Assembly (NCBI RefSeq): GCF_016925615.1
Contig: NZ_CP070499.1
Span: 1,674,001-1,738,000 of the forward strand
Reading direction: 5' to 3'
Length of the DNA stretch: 64,000 nt
Source of the DNA: Natronosporangium hydrolyticum
GTDB taxonomy: Bacteria; Actinomycetota; Actinomycetes; Mycobacteriales; Micromonosporaceae
Positions 52,082 to 60,855 of this stretch are shown in pieces. A program made the translations under genes and the position numbers. Every line of letters starts with the position of its first letter. Position 1 is the first letter of the stretch. The notes under the pieces are model-generated. The model did no database searches. It was given only the letters and a program-made list of their open reading frames with translations, and was not told where the DNA came from.

Positions 52082-53662
52082 TCACTCCGCCGGGCAGCGG
52101 GTTCCTTCCTCGGGGACGGTCAGGTCGATCAGGTAGGCGTCGACCGCGTCGGCGATACAGCTGACCTCCGGATAAGCGGTGTGGCCCTCACCCTCGTAGG
52201 TGAGCACCACGCCGACGCCGAGCAGCTCCGCCAGCCCCGCGGTCGCCTCGTACGGGGTGGCCGGGTCGCCGAGCGTGCCGATGACCAGGATCGGCGGTGC
52301 CCCCTCGGCGGGCCCGGTGGGGTAGGGGTCGCTCGGCACCGGCCAGAGCGCGCACCCGGCCACGCCGACCGCCAGCGGTGCCCCGAAGACCGGGTACTCG
52401 TCCCGCCACTCTTCCTGCAGGTCGCGGACCTGCTCGACGGTGACCTCCGTGTCAGAGTCGGCGCAGTTGATCACGGTGTTGGCGTCGAACATGTTGTCGT
52501 AGTTGCCCTCGGCGTCGCGCCGGGTGTAAGCGTCGGCGAGTTCGAAGACCACCGCCGGGTCGCCGGCGTCAAGCTGCTCCAGGGCGGCGGCGAGCTGCGG
52601 CCACAGATCCTGCGAGTAGAGGGTGGCGATCACCGCCCAGAAGACCCAGCCGGCGGTCGCCTCCCGGCCGTCCGGGCCGGTCACCGGCTCGTCCCGCGCC
52701 GCCTCGATCGCGTCGCTCACGGCGGTACGCGCGTCGGGCCGCAGCGAACACTCGTCCGGCGAGTCCGCGCACCACTGCGAGAAGTTGTCCAGCGCCCGCT
52801 CGAAGCCCTGAGCCTGACCCTCCACCGAGGTGAGCAGATCCTCCCGGGGGTCGATCGCGCCGTCGAGCACCATGCTCCGGATCCGGTCGGGATACATGTG
52901 GGCGTAGGTGGCGCCGAGCAGCGTGCCGTACGAGAACCCGAGGTAGTTGAGCTCGCCGTCGCCGAGCGCCACCCGGATCGCCTCCATGTCGTGTGCGGTC
53001 TGCTTGGTGGAGTACGTCCGCAGCGCGTCGCCGTACTCGGCGGCGCAGGCCTCGGCCTGCTGCTGACCTTCGGCGACCCCCTCGTCGAATTCGCCTTGGG
53101 TGACCGGATCCGGGTCGGCACCGAACGACTCGTCCAACTCTTCATCGGAGAAGCAGTCCACCGGGCTGGAACGGGCCACCCCCCGCGGGTCGAAACCGAC
53201 CAGGTCGAACCGGGCCGTCACCGAATCGGCGAGCCCGCCGAAGACCGGCCCGAACGACAGGAACACCGCCGATTCGATCCCGGACCCGCCCGGGCCGCCC
53301 GGGTTGACCAGCAGCGAGCCGATCCGATCGGACTGGTCGGCGCTGCGGGCGCGGACCAGCGCGATCTCGTGCGTCTCTGGAGCGTCGGGTTGCTCCCAGT
53401 CCTGCGGCACGGTGACCGTGCCGCAGTCGTAGCTGGTGGCTTCGGTGAGCTGGTCGATCAGCCCGGGTGGGGCGATGTCGCCGAAGAGCTCGTCCAGCAG
53501 CTCCGGGCATGCCGCCCAGTCGACCTCGCCGTTCTCGTCGGCGGCAGCCGGGCCGCTCGGGCCCGCAGCGTCGTCGTCGGTGCCGGGCCAGTCTCCGGTA
53601 CAGCCAGCGAGCAGGAGGGCGACGAGCGTGGCCGGGGCGACGAGGAGGCGGATGCGACTCAT
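52082..53662 (-). CDS. Exported alpha/beta hydrolase (tripeptidyl aminopeptidase-like)
   Basis: A 526-residue lipoprotein (signal ends LLLAGCTGD). The mature part starts acidic and then contains the hydrolase fold with VNPGGPGGSG (oxyanion), the nucleophile elbow GFSYGTLLGA, VIGTLGDPATPYE (Asp) and EGEGHTAY (His). This is typical of the actinobacterial proline-/tripeptidyl-peptidase group (SlpD/Tap type). Several Cys probably form disulfides. It likely trims peptides outside the cell. Confidence 0.9.
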   Translation of the reverse strand: MSRIRLLVAPATLVALLLAGCTGDWPGTDDDAAGPSGPAAADENGEVDWAACPELLDELFGDIAPPGLIDQLTEATSYDCGTVTVPQDWEQPDAPETHEIALVRARSADQSDRIGSLLVNPGGPGGSGIESAVFLSFGPVFGGLADSVTARFDLVGFDPRGVARSSPVDCFSDEELDESFGADPDPVTQGEFDEGVAEGQQQAEACAAEYGDALRTYSTKQTAHDMEAIRVALGDGELNYLGFSYGTLLGATYAHMYPDRIRSMVLDGAIDPREDLLTSVEGQAQGFERALDNFSQWCADSPDECSLRPDARTAVSDAIEAARDEPVTGPDGREATAGWVFWAVIATLYSQDLWPQLAAALEQLDAGDPAVVFELADAYTRRDAEGNYDNMFDANTVINCADSDTEVTVEQVRDLQEEWRDEYPVFGAPLAVGVAGCALWPVPSDPYPTGPAEGAPPILVIGTLGDPATPYEATAGLAELLGVGVVLTYEGEGHTAYPEVSCIADAVDAYLIDLTVPEEGTRCPAE

Positions 53663-53672
53663 TCGTACGACG

Positions 53673-54752
53673 TTACTGGTTGCCCGCGAGCACTTGGTCG
53701 ACGTCGTACCGGATCGGTTGCTCGAGTTGGCTGTAGTCGCAGGAGCGCGGGTCGCGGTCGGGGCGCCACCGCTTGAACTGGGCGGTGTGCCGGAACCGGT
53801 CGCCCTCCATCGCGTCGTAGCCGACCTCCACCACCAGCTCCGGCCGTAGCGGCTGCCACTCCAGCGTCTTGCCGGCGCTCCAGCGGCTCACCGCGCCGGG
53901 CATCCGGGTGCCGGGCTCGCCGGCCCACTCTGCCCAGGGATGCCCGGTGAGATCGGTCACCCGGTGCGGCTCAAGCTCGTCGAGCAGCTCCCGGCGCCGG
54001 GCGGCGGTGAAGCTCGCCGAGACGCCGACGAACCGGAGGCCGCCCTGCTCGTCGTAGAGGCCGAGCAGCAGGGAACCGACCACCGGCCCGGACTTGTGCC
54101 AGCGGAAGCCGGCGACCACACAATCGGCAGTACGGGCGTGCTTCACCTTGAACATCGATCGCTTACCCGGGGCGTACGGCAGGTCCGGTGGTTTGGCGAT
54201 CACCCCGTCGAGCCCGGCGCCCTCGAAGATCTGGAACCAGTGCTCGGCGACGGCCGGGTCGGTGGTGCTCGGGGTGAGGTGGACCGGTGGGGTGACGCCG
54301 GCCAGCGCCCCGGCCAGCCGGGCCTGCCGCTCAGGGAACGGGGCCGTCAACAATGCTTCGTCGTCGATCGCCAGCAGGTCGAAGGCGATGAACTCGGCCG
54401 GCGTCTCCTCGGCCAGCCGCCGCACCCGGGACGCGGCAGGGTGGATCCGCTGTTGCAGCTGCTCGAAGTCGAGGCGGGGCAGGGCGCCCGGCTCGCGGCG
54501 GATCACGACCAGCTCGCCGTCGACCACACACCTGCGCGGGAGCTGGCCGAGCACCTGCTCGACCACCTCTGGGAAGTAACGCTGCATGGTCTTGCCGCCC
54601 CGGCTGCCCAGCTCCACCTGGTCACCATCGCGAAAGACGAGGCAGCGGAAGCCGTCCCACTTGGGCTCATACGTCATGCCGGCGGCGTGGGGGATCTCGG
54701 GCACGCTCTTGGCGAGCATCGGCTCGAGCGGCGGGTTGACCGGTAGCTCCAC
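53673..54752 (-). CDS. ATP-dependent DNA ligase LigC type
   Basis: A 359-residue ligase. Motif I, with the adenylated Lys, is YEPKWDGFR. Motifs III-V appear as EFIAFDLLAI, LDGVIAKP and KVKHARTADC. An OB-fold domain completes the C-terminus. It lacks polymerase or nuclease domains, as in LigC of mycobacteria. It is expected to serve end joining or base-excision repair with the stand-alone polymerase encoded nearby. Start 54752. Confidence 0.92.
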   Translation of the reverse strand: MELPVNPPLEPMLAKSVPEIPHAAGMTYEPKWDGFRCLVFRDGDQVELGSRGGKTMQRYFPEVVEQVLGQLPRRCVVDGELVVIRREPGALPRLDFEQLQQRIHPAASRVRRLAEETPAEFIAFDLLAIDDEALLTAPFPERQARLAGALAGVTPPVHLTPSTTDPAVAEHWFQIFEGAGLDGVIAKPPDLPYAPGKRSMFKVKHARTADCVVAGFRWHKSGPVVGSLLLGLYDEQGGLRFVGVSASFTAARRRELLDELEPHRVTDLTGHPWAEWAGEPGTRMPGAVSRWSAGKTLEWQPLRPELVVEVGYDAMEGDRFRHTAQFKRWRPDRDPRSCDYSQLEQPIRYDVDQVLAGNQ

Positions 54753-54936
54753 GGTAAACAGTCAACCACCTTTAGTGCCCACCCTTGACCCCGGGGTTCG
54801 GCCGCGACTAGCGTCCTGACCATCGGAAACCCCCCCGGCACTCGCGATCGGACCTCACGGAGGACACCCACATAGTCCAACTGTGAATGCTGCTCAGGCG
54901 GGACGGTCGCGTGTGCCATCCGAACGGAGGACGGGA

Positions 54937-55920
54937 ATGACAAACAAGATGACTTCGCGTCGCCACTGGCGCGCGTTGTCTATCGTGGCCGCCGCCAACC
55001 TGGTGGCGGTCGGGCTGGTGGCTGGGCCGTCACAGGCGCAGTCGGTGAGCCTGTGCAGCGGGACGGCTGAGAACTTCACCATCGCCGGCGACCTCGCGGT
55101 GCCGGCCGGTGAGTCCTGCAGCCTGACCAACGTGACGGTCACCGGCGACGTGGTGGTCCGGGCCGACGCCAACCTGACGTTGGCCGGTACCACCGTTGGT
55201 GGTGACCTGACGGTCCGGGCCGATGGCTTCGCCCTGGTGCTTGACTCCAGTGTGGATGGGGTGACCACGCTGCGGCAGGCGTTCGGGCTCTCGGCCGAGG
55301 GGTCGGAGCTGGCCGGTGGGGTGGATGCGCGTAACTCCGGGTTCTTCTTCAGCGAAGAGACCACCTACGGTGGTGAGCTGTTCTCGCGGAACGGCCAGAC
55401 CGTGGTGCTCGCCAGCTGGGTCGACGCGGATGTGCGTACCAACGAGGATCTGCTCACCGACGTGTCGGACACCGTGGTGACCGGCGGCGTCAACATCAAC
55501 CAGGCGCAGCTCGGTTCGGTGATCTGCCGGTCCGAGGTCGACGGCGAGGTGCTGTTGCGCAACAGCGGCGACCTGATCCAGCTCGGTGAGGGTGCCGCGG
55601 TGGCCGACTGCGAGTTCAACGTGTTCGGTGCCGGGGTGACCCTGCGGAACAACGACGCCGACATCCGGATCGGCGGCAACGTCATCCGGGGCGACCTGGT
55701 CTGTGTCGACAACACGTCGGCGCCGACCGGTTCGGACAACCGGGTACGGGGCGAGAGCGTCGGCCAGTGCGAGGACCTCGCGCCGGCCATGGCGACCTTC
55801 GGTCGTACCAGCCCGGAGCTGAGCACCGACTCGCGGACCGACGAGATCCGGGGCCAGATCGACGACCGTTCGGCGGAGGCGGCCACGGAGGCTGCCGAGG
55901 CCGGACCCGCCGACCTGTAA
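54937..55920 (+). CDS. Exported beta-repeat (bactofilin-like) hypothetical protein
   Basis: A 327-residue protein from ATG 54937 with GGAGG at 54926-54930. A signal peptide ends near PSQAQS (residue ~36). The mature protein has short repeats around TVTGDVVVRADANLTLAG and TVGGDLTVRADG, typical of a right-handed beta-helix or polymer-forming fold. Five or so Cys may pair. The C-terminal 40 residues are acidic. Function unknown; probably a cell-surface structural protein. A strong terminator follows. Confidence 0.75.
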   Translation: MTNKMTSRRHWRALSIVAAANLVAVGLVAGPSQAQSVSLCSGTAENFTIAGDLAVPAGESCSLTNVTVTGDVVVRADANLTLAGTTVGGDLTVRADGFALVLDSSVDGVTTLRQAFGLSAEGSELAGGVDARNSGFFFSEETTYGGELFSRNGQTVVLASWVDADVRTNEDLLTDVSDTVVTGGVNINQAQLGSVICRSEVDGEVLLRNSGDLIQLGEGAAVADCEFNVFGAGVTLRNNDADIRIGGNVIRGDLVCVDNTSAPTGSDNRVRGESVGQCEDLAPAMATFGRTSPELSTDSRTDEIRGQIDDRSAEAATEAAEAGPADL

Positions 55921-55950
55921 CTGTCCTTTCGGGTAACCGGAGAGACAGCC

Positions 55951-55984
55951 CGGGCCCGGGCACCCCCGTGGGTGCCCGGGCCCG
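55951..55984 (+). terminator. Strong hairpin terminator
   Basis: Perfect 15-nt arms (55951-55965 and 55970-55984, CGGGCCCGGGCACCC and complement) around a CCGT loop, 31 bp after the preceding stop and 46 bp before the convergent DUF4142 stop. It is likely bidirectional. Confidence 0.85.
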
Positions 55985-56029
55985 AGTGTTGCTGGGCGCC
56001 ACCACCAGTGAGGCGGCCGGCGCCGGCGA

Positions 56030-56764
56030 TCACCGAGGACGCACAGTCCGGATCACCGTGACGGTGCCGGCGGCGGCCGCCACGCCCAGCAGGCCCCAGA
56101 CGAACAGCGGGTCAACCCCGGCAGGGCTGGCGCTCAGGAAGCGGCTCCGGGTGCCGTGCGGCTCGGGTGGCGGTTGAATGTGCAGCCAGTCGACGATGCC
56201 GGAGCTCTCGAGATACTCCATGTGCCGGTTGACGAACTGCTCGCCGGTGTCGGCGAAGTCGCGCATCAGGTCGTTCTGGGTGCCGGCCCGGACGAAGGCG
56301 ATCTGCGGGTAGATCTCACCGTGGGCCTCCCGAAGTCGCATGATGAACTCCAGGTCGAAGTCTTCACCCGAGGCCCGCTCCATCCGGTCGAGGAAGACCT
56401 GGTTGTCCGCGTACACCTCGTTCGGCAGCAGCACGCCGAGGGTGGCGGCGAGTTCGCGGGTGGCGTCGTCGAGCTCGATGTGTTCCTCGGCGATGAACCG
56501 GCCGATCTCGCGGATCTGCTCGGTGGTGCCCTTCTCCTGGGCCATCCGGCCGGCGGGGATCTCCCACAGTCCGGCGTACCGCACCTTGATCAACAGGTCC
56601 CGGTCAGCGGGCCCGAGCGGCCCCCACTCGGTGTCGACGAAGCCCTCTTCTTGTGCGTGCGCGGGGATCGCTGGCAGCACCGCCACCGCCAAGCCGATCC
56701 CGGCGGCGGCCAACAGAGCTGCGAAACGTTGCCAGCGCACCCGACGCGGCCGGCGTGGAATCAT
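56030..56764 (-). CDS. DUF4142 exported protein with C-terminal membrane helix
   Basis: A 244-residue protein. ATG 56764 was chosen (GGAGG upstream); the frame runs on to 56845. A signal peptide (to about residue 37, PAHAQE) is followed by a helical DUF4142 domain (LLIKVRYAGLWEIPAGRMAQ...), which belongs to the ferritin-like group. Close to the end is a membrane helix (GLLGVAAAAGTVTVI). It is therefore probably anchored on the outer face. It is divergent from the haem-ferredoxin gene, with an inverted repeat in the shared control region. Confidence 0.8.
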   Translation of the reverse strand: MIPRRPRRVRWQRFAALLAAAGIGLAVAVLPAIPAHAQEEGFVDTEWGPLGPADRDLLIKVRYAGLWEIPAGRMAQEKGTTEQIREIGRFIAEEHIELDDATRELAATLGVLLPNEVYADNQVFLDRMERASGEDFDLEFIMRLREAHGEIYPQIAFVRAGTQNDLMRDFADTGEQFVNRHMEYLESSGIVDWLHIQPPPEPHGTRSRFLSASPAGVDPLFVWGLLGVAAAAGTVTVIRTVRPR

Positions 56765-56865
56765 GGCACCTCCATCCAGGATGCTGGTCTGAACCCCCCG
56801 AACATTACCGCCACAAAGGTTAGGCGTTCGGCGGCGAAAGGCCAACCGTAAAATGCGGGTCAGGA

Positions 56866-56890
56866 CACTCTTAGGCTTGTCTTAAGAGTG
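56866..56890. promoter_or_regulatory. Inverted repeat in divergent control region
   Basis: CACTCTTA (56866-56873) and TAAGAGTG (56883-56890) are perfect 8-bp arms around 9 nt. They lie between the DUF4142 gene and the haem-ferredoxin gene, about 105 bp upstream of the latter's -35 box. A regulator of the locus could bind here. Confidence 0.5.
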
Positions 56891-56995
56891 GCTTATAAGT
56901 GCAGCCCAGGGGCTTGTGGGGGGCCTGTATCCGGTCCTAGCATAACCCTGCTGAGCTGCGGTAAGGGCCCCGATATGGGAGTCAGACCACACTCC

Positions 56996-57023
56996 TTGAC
57001 ATTCCGTGTCGGTGGCCCATAAT
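56996..57023 (+). promoter_or_regulatory. Housekeeping promoter, leaderless
   Basis: TTGACA (56996-57001), 16-nt spacer, CATAAT (57018-57023): a near-consensus promoter, rare in such GC-rich DNA. Transcription should start about 57030, which is the G of the GTG start codon, so the mRNA is predicted to be leaderless. Confidence 0.75.
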
Positions 57024-57029
57024 TGCTTG

Positions 57030-57935
57030 GTGCGCAGTGTCCAGGAGAGTTTGCACCTCGTCGCCGCCACGGTGGGCTTCCTATCTTTCTTCTTGATGTG
57101 GCTCGCCGTGATGTGGGGAATGTTCCTTCGTAACGGATGGGCCTTGACCTGGGTTCGTCACTCGACGTTACTGGCGACCCACACCACGGTGGCGTTACTC
57201 GGGCTCACTCTCGGGGCGGTTCACGCCGCGGCGCAGCTAGCCAAGCCGGCGAACCTGTTCACGGTGCTCGATGTACTGGTGCCCTTCTATCACTGGCGGG
57301 ACCCGATCGGGACCGGGGTGGGGATCATCGGCCTGTACATCATGATCGCGGCGGCGATGTCGATCATGATCCAGCGTTGGTTGGGGTACAGCCGGTGGCG
57401 GGCGCTCCACACCATGACCTACGTGGGCTTCACTCTGGTGACCGCCCACGTCCTGATCTCCGGCTCGGACACCGGCATCGCCTTCCTCACCTACGGCGTC
57501 GCCGGTTCCTGGGTGGTCACGGTGGTGGTATGGCTACTCACCACCCCGGCGGTCGCCACCATCCGCAGCTGGCTCTCCGGCGGAGAGGAGAAGGCGGCAC
57601 GGCAGAAGGTGCAGGACGTCTCGGTGGATGTCAGCGCCCAGCGGTGCGCCCGATTCGGCTTCTGCGAGCACGAAGCCCCGGACGTCTTCCGGCTGCGCAG
57701 CGACGGCCGGCTGGCCTACCGGGCGTCGGTGCCGGCCGAGGAGGCCGCGCCGGTGGTGCGCGCCGCTGAGGTCTGCCCGGCCCGCGCCATCACCCTGAGT
57801 AAGGTCCCCACCAGCATGCTCACCCCGGGCCCGCCGGAGCCGGGCCGTCGGGACACTGGGCCACCCGAAGAACCGGTCTCGCCCGCGGTAGCGGGCGGTC
57901 CTCGCCGCCGGCGTACCCCCCGCTATCGCGACTAG
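57030..57935 (+). CDS. Di-haem membrane protein fused to 3Fe-4S-type ferredoxin
   Basis: A 301-residue protein; GTG 57030 fits the promoter and there is no ribosome site for other starts (GTG 57006 is inside the promoter). Five or so membrane helices resemble ferric reductase-like domains. His51/His65 and His127/His140, spaced 14 and 13 residues, could hold two b haems. From ~195 a ferredoxin-like domain has CARFGFC (206-212) and CPARAI (249), the Cys-x5-Cys...Cys-Pro pattern of 3Fe-4S ferredoxins. The tail is Pro/Arg-rich. It should pass electrons from a cytoplasmic reductase across the membrane. Confidence 0.82.
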   Translation: MRSVQESLHLVAATVGFLSFFLMWLAVMWGMFLRNGWALTWVRHSTLLATHTTVALLGLTLGAVHAAAQLAKPANLFTVLDVLVPFYHWRDPIGTGVGIIGLYIMIAAAMSIMIQRWLGYSRWRALHTMTYVGFTLVTAHVLISGSDTGIAFLTYGVAGSWVVTVVVWLLTTPAVATIRSWLSGGEEKAARQKVQDVSVDVSAQRCARFGFCEHEAPDVFRLRSDGRLAYRASVPAEEAAPVVRAAEVCPARAITLSKVPTSMLTPGPPEPGRRDTGPPEEPVSPAVAGGPRRRRTPRYRD

Positions 57936-58058
57936 CCGGGCCACCCGGACCGACCGGGCCACCCGGACCGACTGAGCCATCCGGACCGACTGAGCCACCG
58001 AACATGTGGGACATCCGAATCGATCGACCGGACCGACGAAGGTTGGACATCTTCACTC

Positions 58059-60476
58059 ATGACTCGTTTCCGCGGAAACTGGGAGACCGGACAGCGTCGC
58101 AGCCTCCGCCGGGTGCTCGTGGTGGGCGCCGGCCGCGCCGGTGTAGCCGCCGCTGAGGAGCTACGCCGGCAGGGCTTCGGCGGCGAAGTCCTGATCATGT
58201 CCGATGAACCCGAGGCCCCATACGACCGGCCATCCTGTTCCAAAGGTCTGCTGACCGGGCACAAGCGGCCCGCCGACGCCAAGATGCCGATGGGCGACGA
58301 CCTCGCCCTGCAGTGGTTGATGGGGCGCAAGGCCGCGCACCTGGACCCGGAGCGGCGGGTGGTCACCGCCGACACGGATGAGGAGTTCAGCTACGACGGT
58401 CTGGTCATCGCCACCGGTGCCCGGCCAGTGTGGCCCAAGGAGTGGCCGCTGAAAGGCGAAGAGGGCCTCTACACCCTGCACGGCATCAAGGACGCCTGGC
58501 AGCTCCGCAAAGCGTTGCAGCGGGCCAAGAAGGTCGTGGTGGTCGGCGGCGGCCTGACCGGCTGTGAGGTGGCTTACTCGGTCCGGAAGATGGCTCGGGA
58601 GTGCGTGCTGGTCAACACCCAGGCCCACGTCATGGGCAAGACGCTCGGGGACGCGGTGGGTGAGTACGTCACCGAGGAGGTCATCCGCGACGGCGTCGAC
58701 CTCCGGGCCAACCGGCGGGTGAAGGGCGTGGAGCGCTACAAGCGCGGCTGGGTGGTGGTCCTGGACGACGGCTCGGAGATCGAGACCGACGTGGTGGTCG
58801 CCACCATCGGCGAGCGGCCCGACACCAAGTGGCTGGCGGACTCCGGTTACGACATCTCCGACGGCGTCCTCTGCGACGAGAACCTGCGAGTGGTCGGCGG
58901 CGAGGACGTGGTCGCCGCGGGCACGATCGCCCGCTGGCCCAACCTGCGCTACCGTTCCGAACCGCGCCGGGTCGGGCAGTGGATCATGGCGTTGGAGCAG
59001 GGGCGGGCGGCCGCGTCGTCACTACTCGGCAGCGATCATCCCAGCCGCCCGGCGGCGCTGGTGCCGCGGTACTGGTCCGAACAGTTCGGCCTACGAATCC
59101 AGGTCTGTGGCGAGGTCGCGACCGGCGACGACATCGAGGTCTCGGTCGAGCAGCGCCGCGGCGGCAACAAGAACGTCGCCCGCAACGGCGTGATCGTCCA
59201 CTACCACAAGCGCGGCGAGCAGGTCGGCGTCGCGGCAGTGAACATGCTGAAGGCGTTCACCACAGTGGCTCGGGAGATGCTGGCGGCGCCGGCCCAGCTC
59301 GCGGAACCGCCGAAGCTTTCGCCGCCGGCGCCGCCGCGTCGCGCCGTCACCGCCCGCATGATCGAGGCGGCGCCGGCAGAACCGCCGGCCCGGCACACCA
59401 TCGACGTACCCGCCAGCGCGGTCCGGGACGTCTCCTACGAACCGTACGCTCCGGCGTACGCCCGCAGCGGTGGTGGTGGCCGGCGGGCGGCCGGCGATCA
59501 GCTCGCGCTGCCGGCAGGTCGCCGGCGGCGGGCGGAGCCAGCGCCGGAGCCGGTCGCGCACACCCCCGCCGAATACCGGCCCCGGCGGGCAGCGGCAGGT
59601 CATCCGCCCCCGGGCGAACGGCGCGGCTACCCCGAGCCGCCGTACCCGGAGCCCCGGTACCAGGAGCCCCGATTCCCGGAGCCCCGGTACCCCGAGCCCC
59701 GGTACCCCGAGCCCCGGTACCAGGAGCCCCGATTCCAGGAGCCCCGATTCCAGGAGCCCCGCTACTCCGAGGCCCCGCGCGGGCGGTCACGGCACCCCGA
59801 GCCGGCCTATCCCGAGCCGGCCTACCCTGACCGCTACTACCCGGACGCGCCGTACCGGGGATCGCCCCGCCGGCAGTCGATCGACCCACGTGAACCGGCG
59901 AAGGCTGGGCCGCCGCCGGGTCGTCGTCGCGAGCTTGCGGCGGCACCGCACCGGGGCCCCGTGCCCCAGGCAACGCCCGAGCGTCAGCCGGCCTATCCGG
60001 ACTACCGCCCCGAGCCTGGTTTCGGCCCCGGCGGCTACGGGCCGCCCGGGTACGGCGAGGCTGGCTACGGCGAGGCTGGCTACGGGCCGCCCGGGTACAG
60101 CGGCGAGCCTGGGTACCGGCCACCTGGCTACGGATCGGGGCCCGAGCAGGCTTCGCCCCACTATCCGCGCGATCCGCAGACGCTCGGGTACGACGGGCAT
60201 GACCCCGGTTACGAACACCGGCACCATCAGGCGAGCTATCCGGCCGAGCCCGACTATCCCCAGCCGGCGTACCCCGGCTACGGCCCGCCGGAGCCGTACC
60301 CCGGCTACGGTCCGGCCGATGAACCACCGGGTCGTTGGCGACCGGCCGCCGACTATCCGGTATCGCCTGCAGTGCAGCCGATGCGCCCGGTTTCGTCGTC
60401 ACCCCGGCCGGTATCGCCGGGCCGGTCGGGTGGGCCGAGAGATCGGTTCACCACGGAGTTCGCCGCTGTTCGTTAA
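58059..60476 (+). CDS. NAD(P)H/FAD oxidoreductase with long repeat tail
   Basis: An 805-residue protein from ATG 58059. Residues ~18-410 are a pyridine-nucleotide-disulfide-type reductase: FAD site GAGRAG (23-28), YDRPSCSKGLL (55-65), IATGARP (117-123) and NAD(P) site VVGGGLTG (161-168). It resembles ferredoxin/rubredoxin reductases. Residues ~410-805 are low-complexity: PEPRYP/QEPRF units (about 525-575), then GYGEAGYGPPGY units. The tail is probably disordered. Encoded after a ferredoxin-bearing membrane protein, it probably reduces that ferredoxin. Family members are normally ~400 residues. Confidence 0.85.
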   Translation: MTRFRGNWETGQRRSLRRVLVVGAGRAGVAAAEELRRQGFGGEVLIMSDEPEAPYDRPSCSKGLLTGHKRPADAKMPMGDDLALQWLMGRKAAHLDPERRVVTADTDEEFSYDGLVIATGARPVWPKEWPLKGEEGLYTLHGIKDAWQLRKALQRAKKVVVVGGGLTGCEVAYSVRKMARECVLVNTQAHVMGKTLGDAVGEYVTEEVIRDGVDLRANRRVKGVERYKRGWVVVLDDGSEIETDVVVATIGERPDTKWLADSGYDISDGVLCDENLRVVGGEDVVAAGTIARWPNLRYRSEPRRVGQWIMALEQGRAAASSLLGSDHPSRPAALVPRYWSEQFGLRIQVCGEVATGDDIEVSVEQRRGGNKNVARNGVIVHYHKRGEQVGVAAVNMLKAFTTVAREMLAAPAQLAEPPKLSPPAPPRRAVTARMIEAAPAEPPARHTIDVPASAVRDVSYEPYAPAYARSGGGGRRAAGDQLALPAGRRRRAEPAPEPVAHTPAEYRPRRAAAGHPPPGERRGYPEPPYPEPRYQEPRFPEPRYPEPRYPEPRYQEPRFQEPRFQEPRYSEAPRGRSRHPEPAYPEPAYPDRYYPDAPYRGSPRRQSIDPREPAKAGPPPGRRRELAAAPHRGPVPQATPERQPAYPDYRPEPGFGPGGYGPPGYGEAGYGEAGYGPPGYSGEPGYRPPGYGSGPEQASPHYPRDPQTLGYDGHDPGYEHRHHQASYPAEPDYPQPAYPGYGPPEPYPGYGPADEPPGRWRPAADYPVSPAVQPMRPVSSSPRPVSPGRSGGPRDRFTTEFAAVR
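59641..59775 (+). repeat. 15-bp tandem repeats coding EPRYP/EPRFQ
   Basis: About nine imperfect copies of a 15-bp unit (type CCGGAGCCCCGGTAC) encode alternating PEPRY and QEPRF pentapeptides. A second, Gly/Tyr-rich block with the unit GGCTACGGCGAGGCT lies near 60050-60100. Copies differ slightly, so this is older than the exact repeat in the MFS gene. Confidence 0.8.
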
Positions 60477-60560
60477 GTTTCGACTGGACCATTTTCGCGG
60501 CGCCGTCATTCCGGAAGCTCGCAGTGGCGGCGCCGGCGTCTAGGCGGGGAGCGCAGAGTG

Positions 60561-60604
60561 GCGGCGGCCGGCCGCGCTGTCCACGGGCAGCGACCGGCCG
60601 CCGC
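60561..60604 (+). terminator. Hairpin after oxidoreductase gene
   Basis: GCGGCGGCCGG (60561-60571) pairs with CCGGCCGCCGC (60594-60604); the interior GCTGTCC/GGCAGC extends the stem. It lies 85 bp after the oxidoreductase stop. Confidence 0.6.
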
Positions 60605-60825
60605 GTTCCCACAGGCCGTGGGCGGGAGGAGGAACCACGGCCTGAGCCTGTCATCAGCTGGTACGTGTGCCGCGCCGGTATGGTTGAAGACTTGGGGAAG
60701 AATCTGAGATTGTGGGTCACGCCATACTCTGGCCCCGCCGGGCGGCCCCTCCCGCGCCCCATTCTTTGTCCTCGTATAAGCGTGGTTTAAGGGAAGCTTT
60801 GCTACTTTAATTCTTCCTTGCTTTC

Positions 60826-60855
60826 TTGACATTGATCCACGGTGGCTTCTAGGTT
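60826..60855 (+). promoter_or_regulatory. Predicted housekeeping promoter
   Basis: TTGACA (60826-60831), 18-nt spacer and TAGGTT (60850-60855), a typical actinobacterial -10. It would start transcription near 60862, giving a leader of ~120 nt for the exported protein gene at 60984. Confidence 0.65.

Noticed and set aside
58059-60476. Frameshift as the cause of the oxidoreductase tail
   Set aside because: The tail keeps regular PEPRYP and GYG repeats with strong codon bias in this frame for ~395 codons, which argues for real coding sequence.
60600-60780. Riboswitch (for example ydaO-type) in the leader region
   Set aside because: Stems are present but the conserved motifs of riboswitch families known to me are not.
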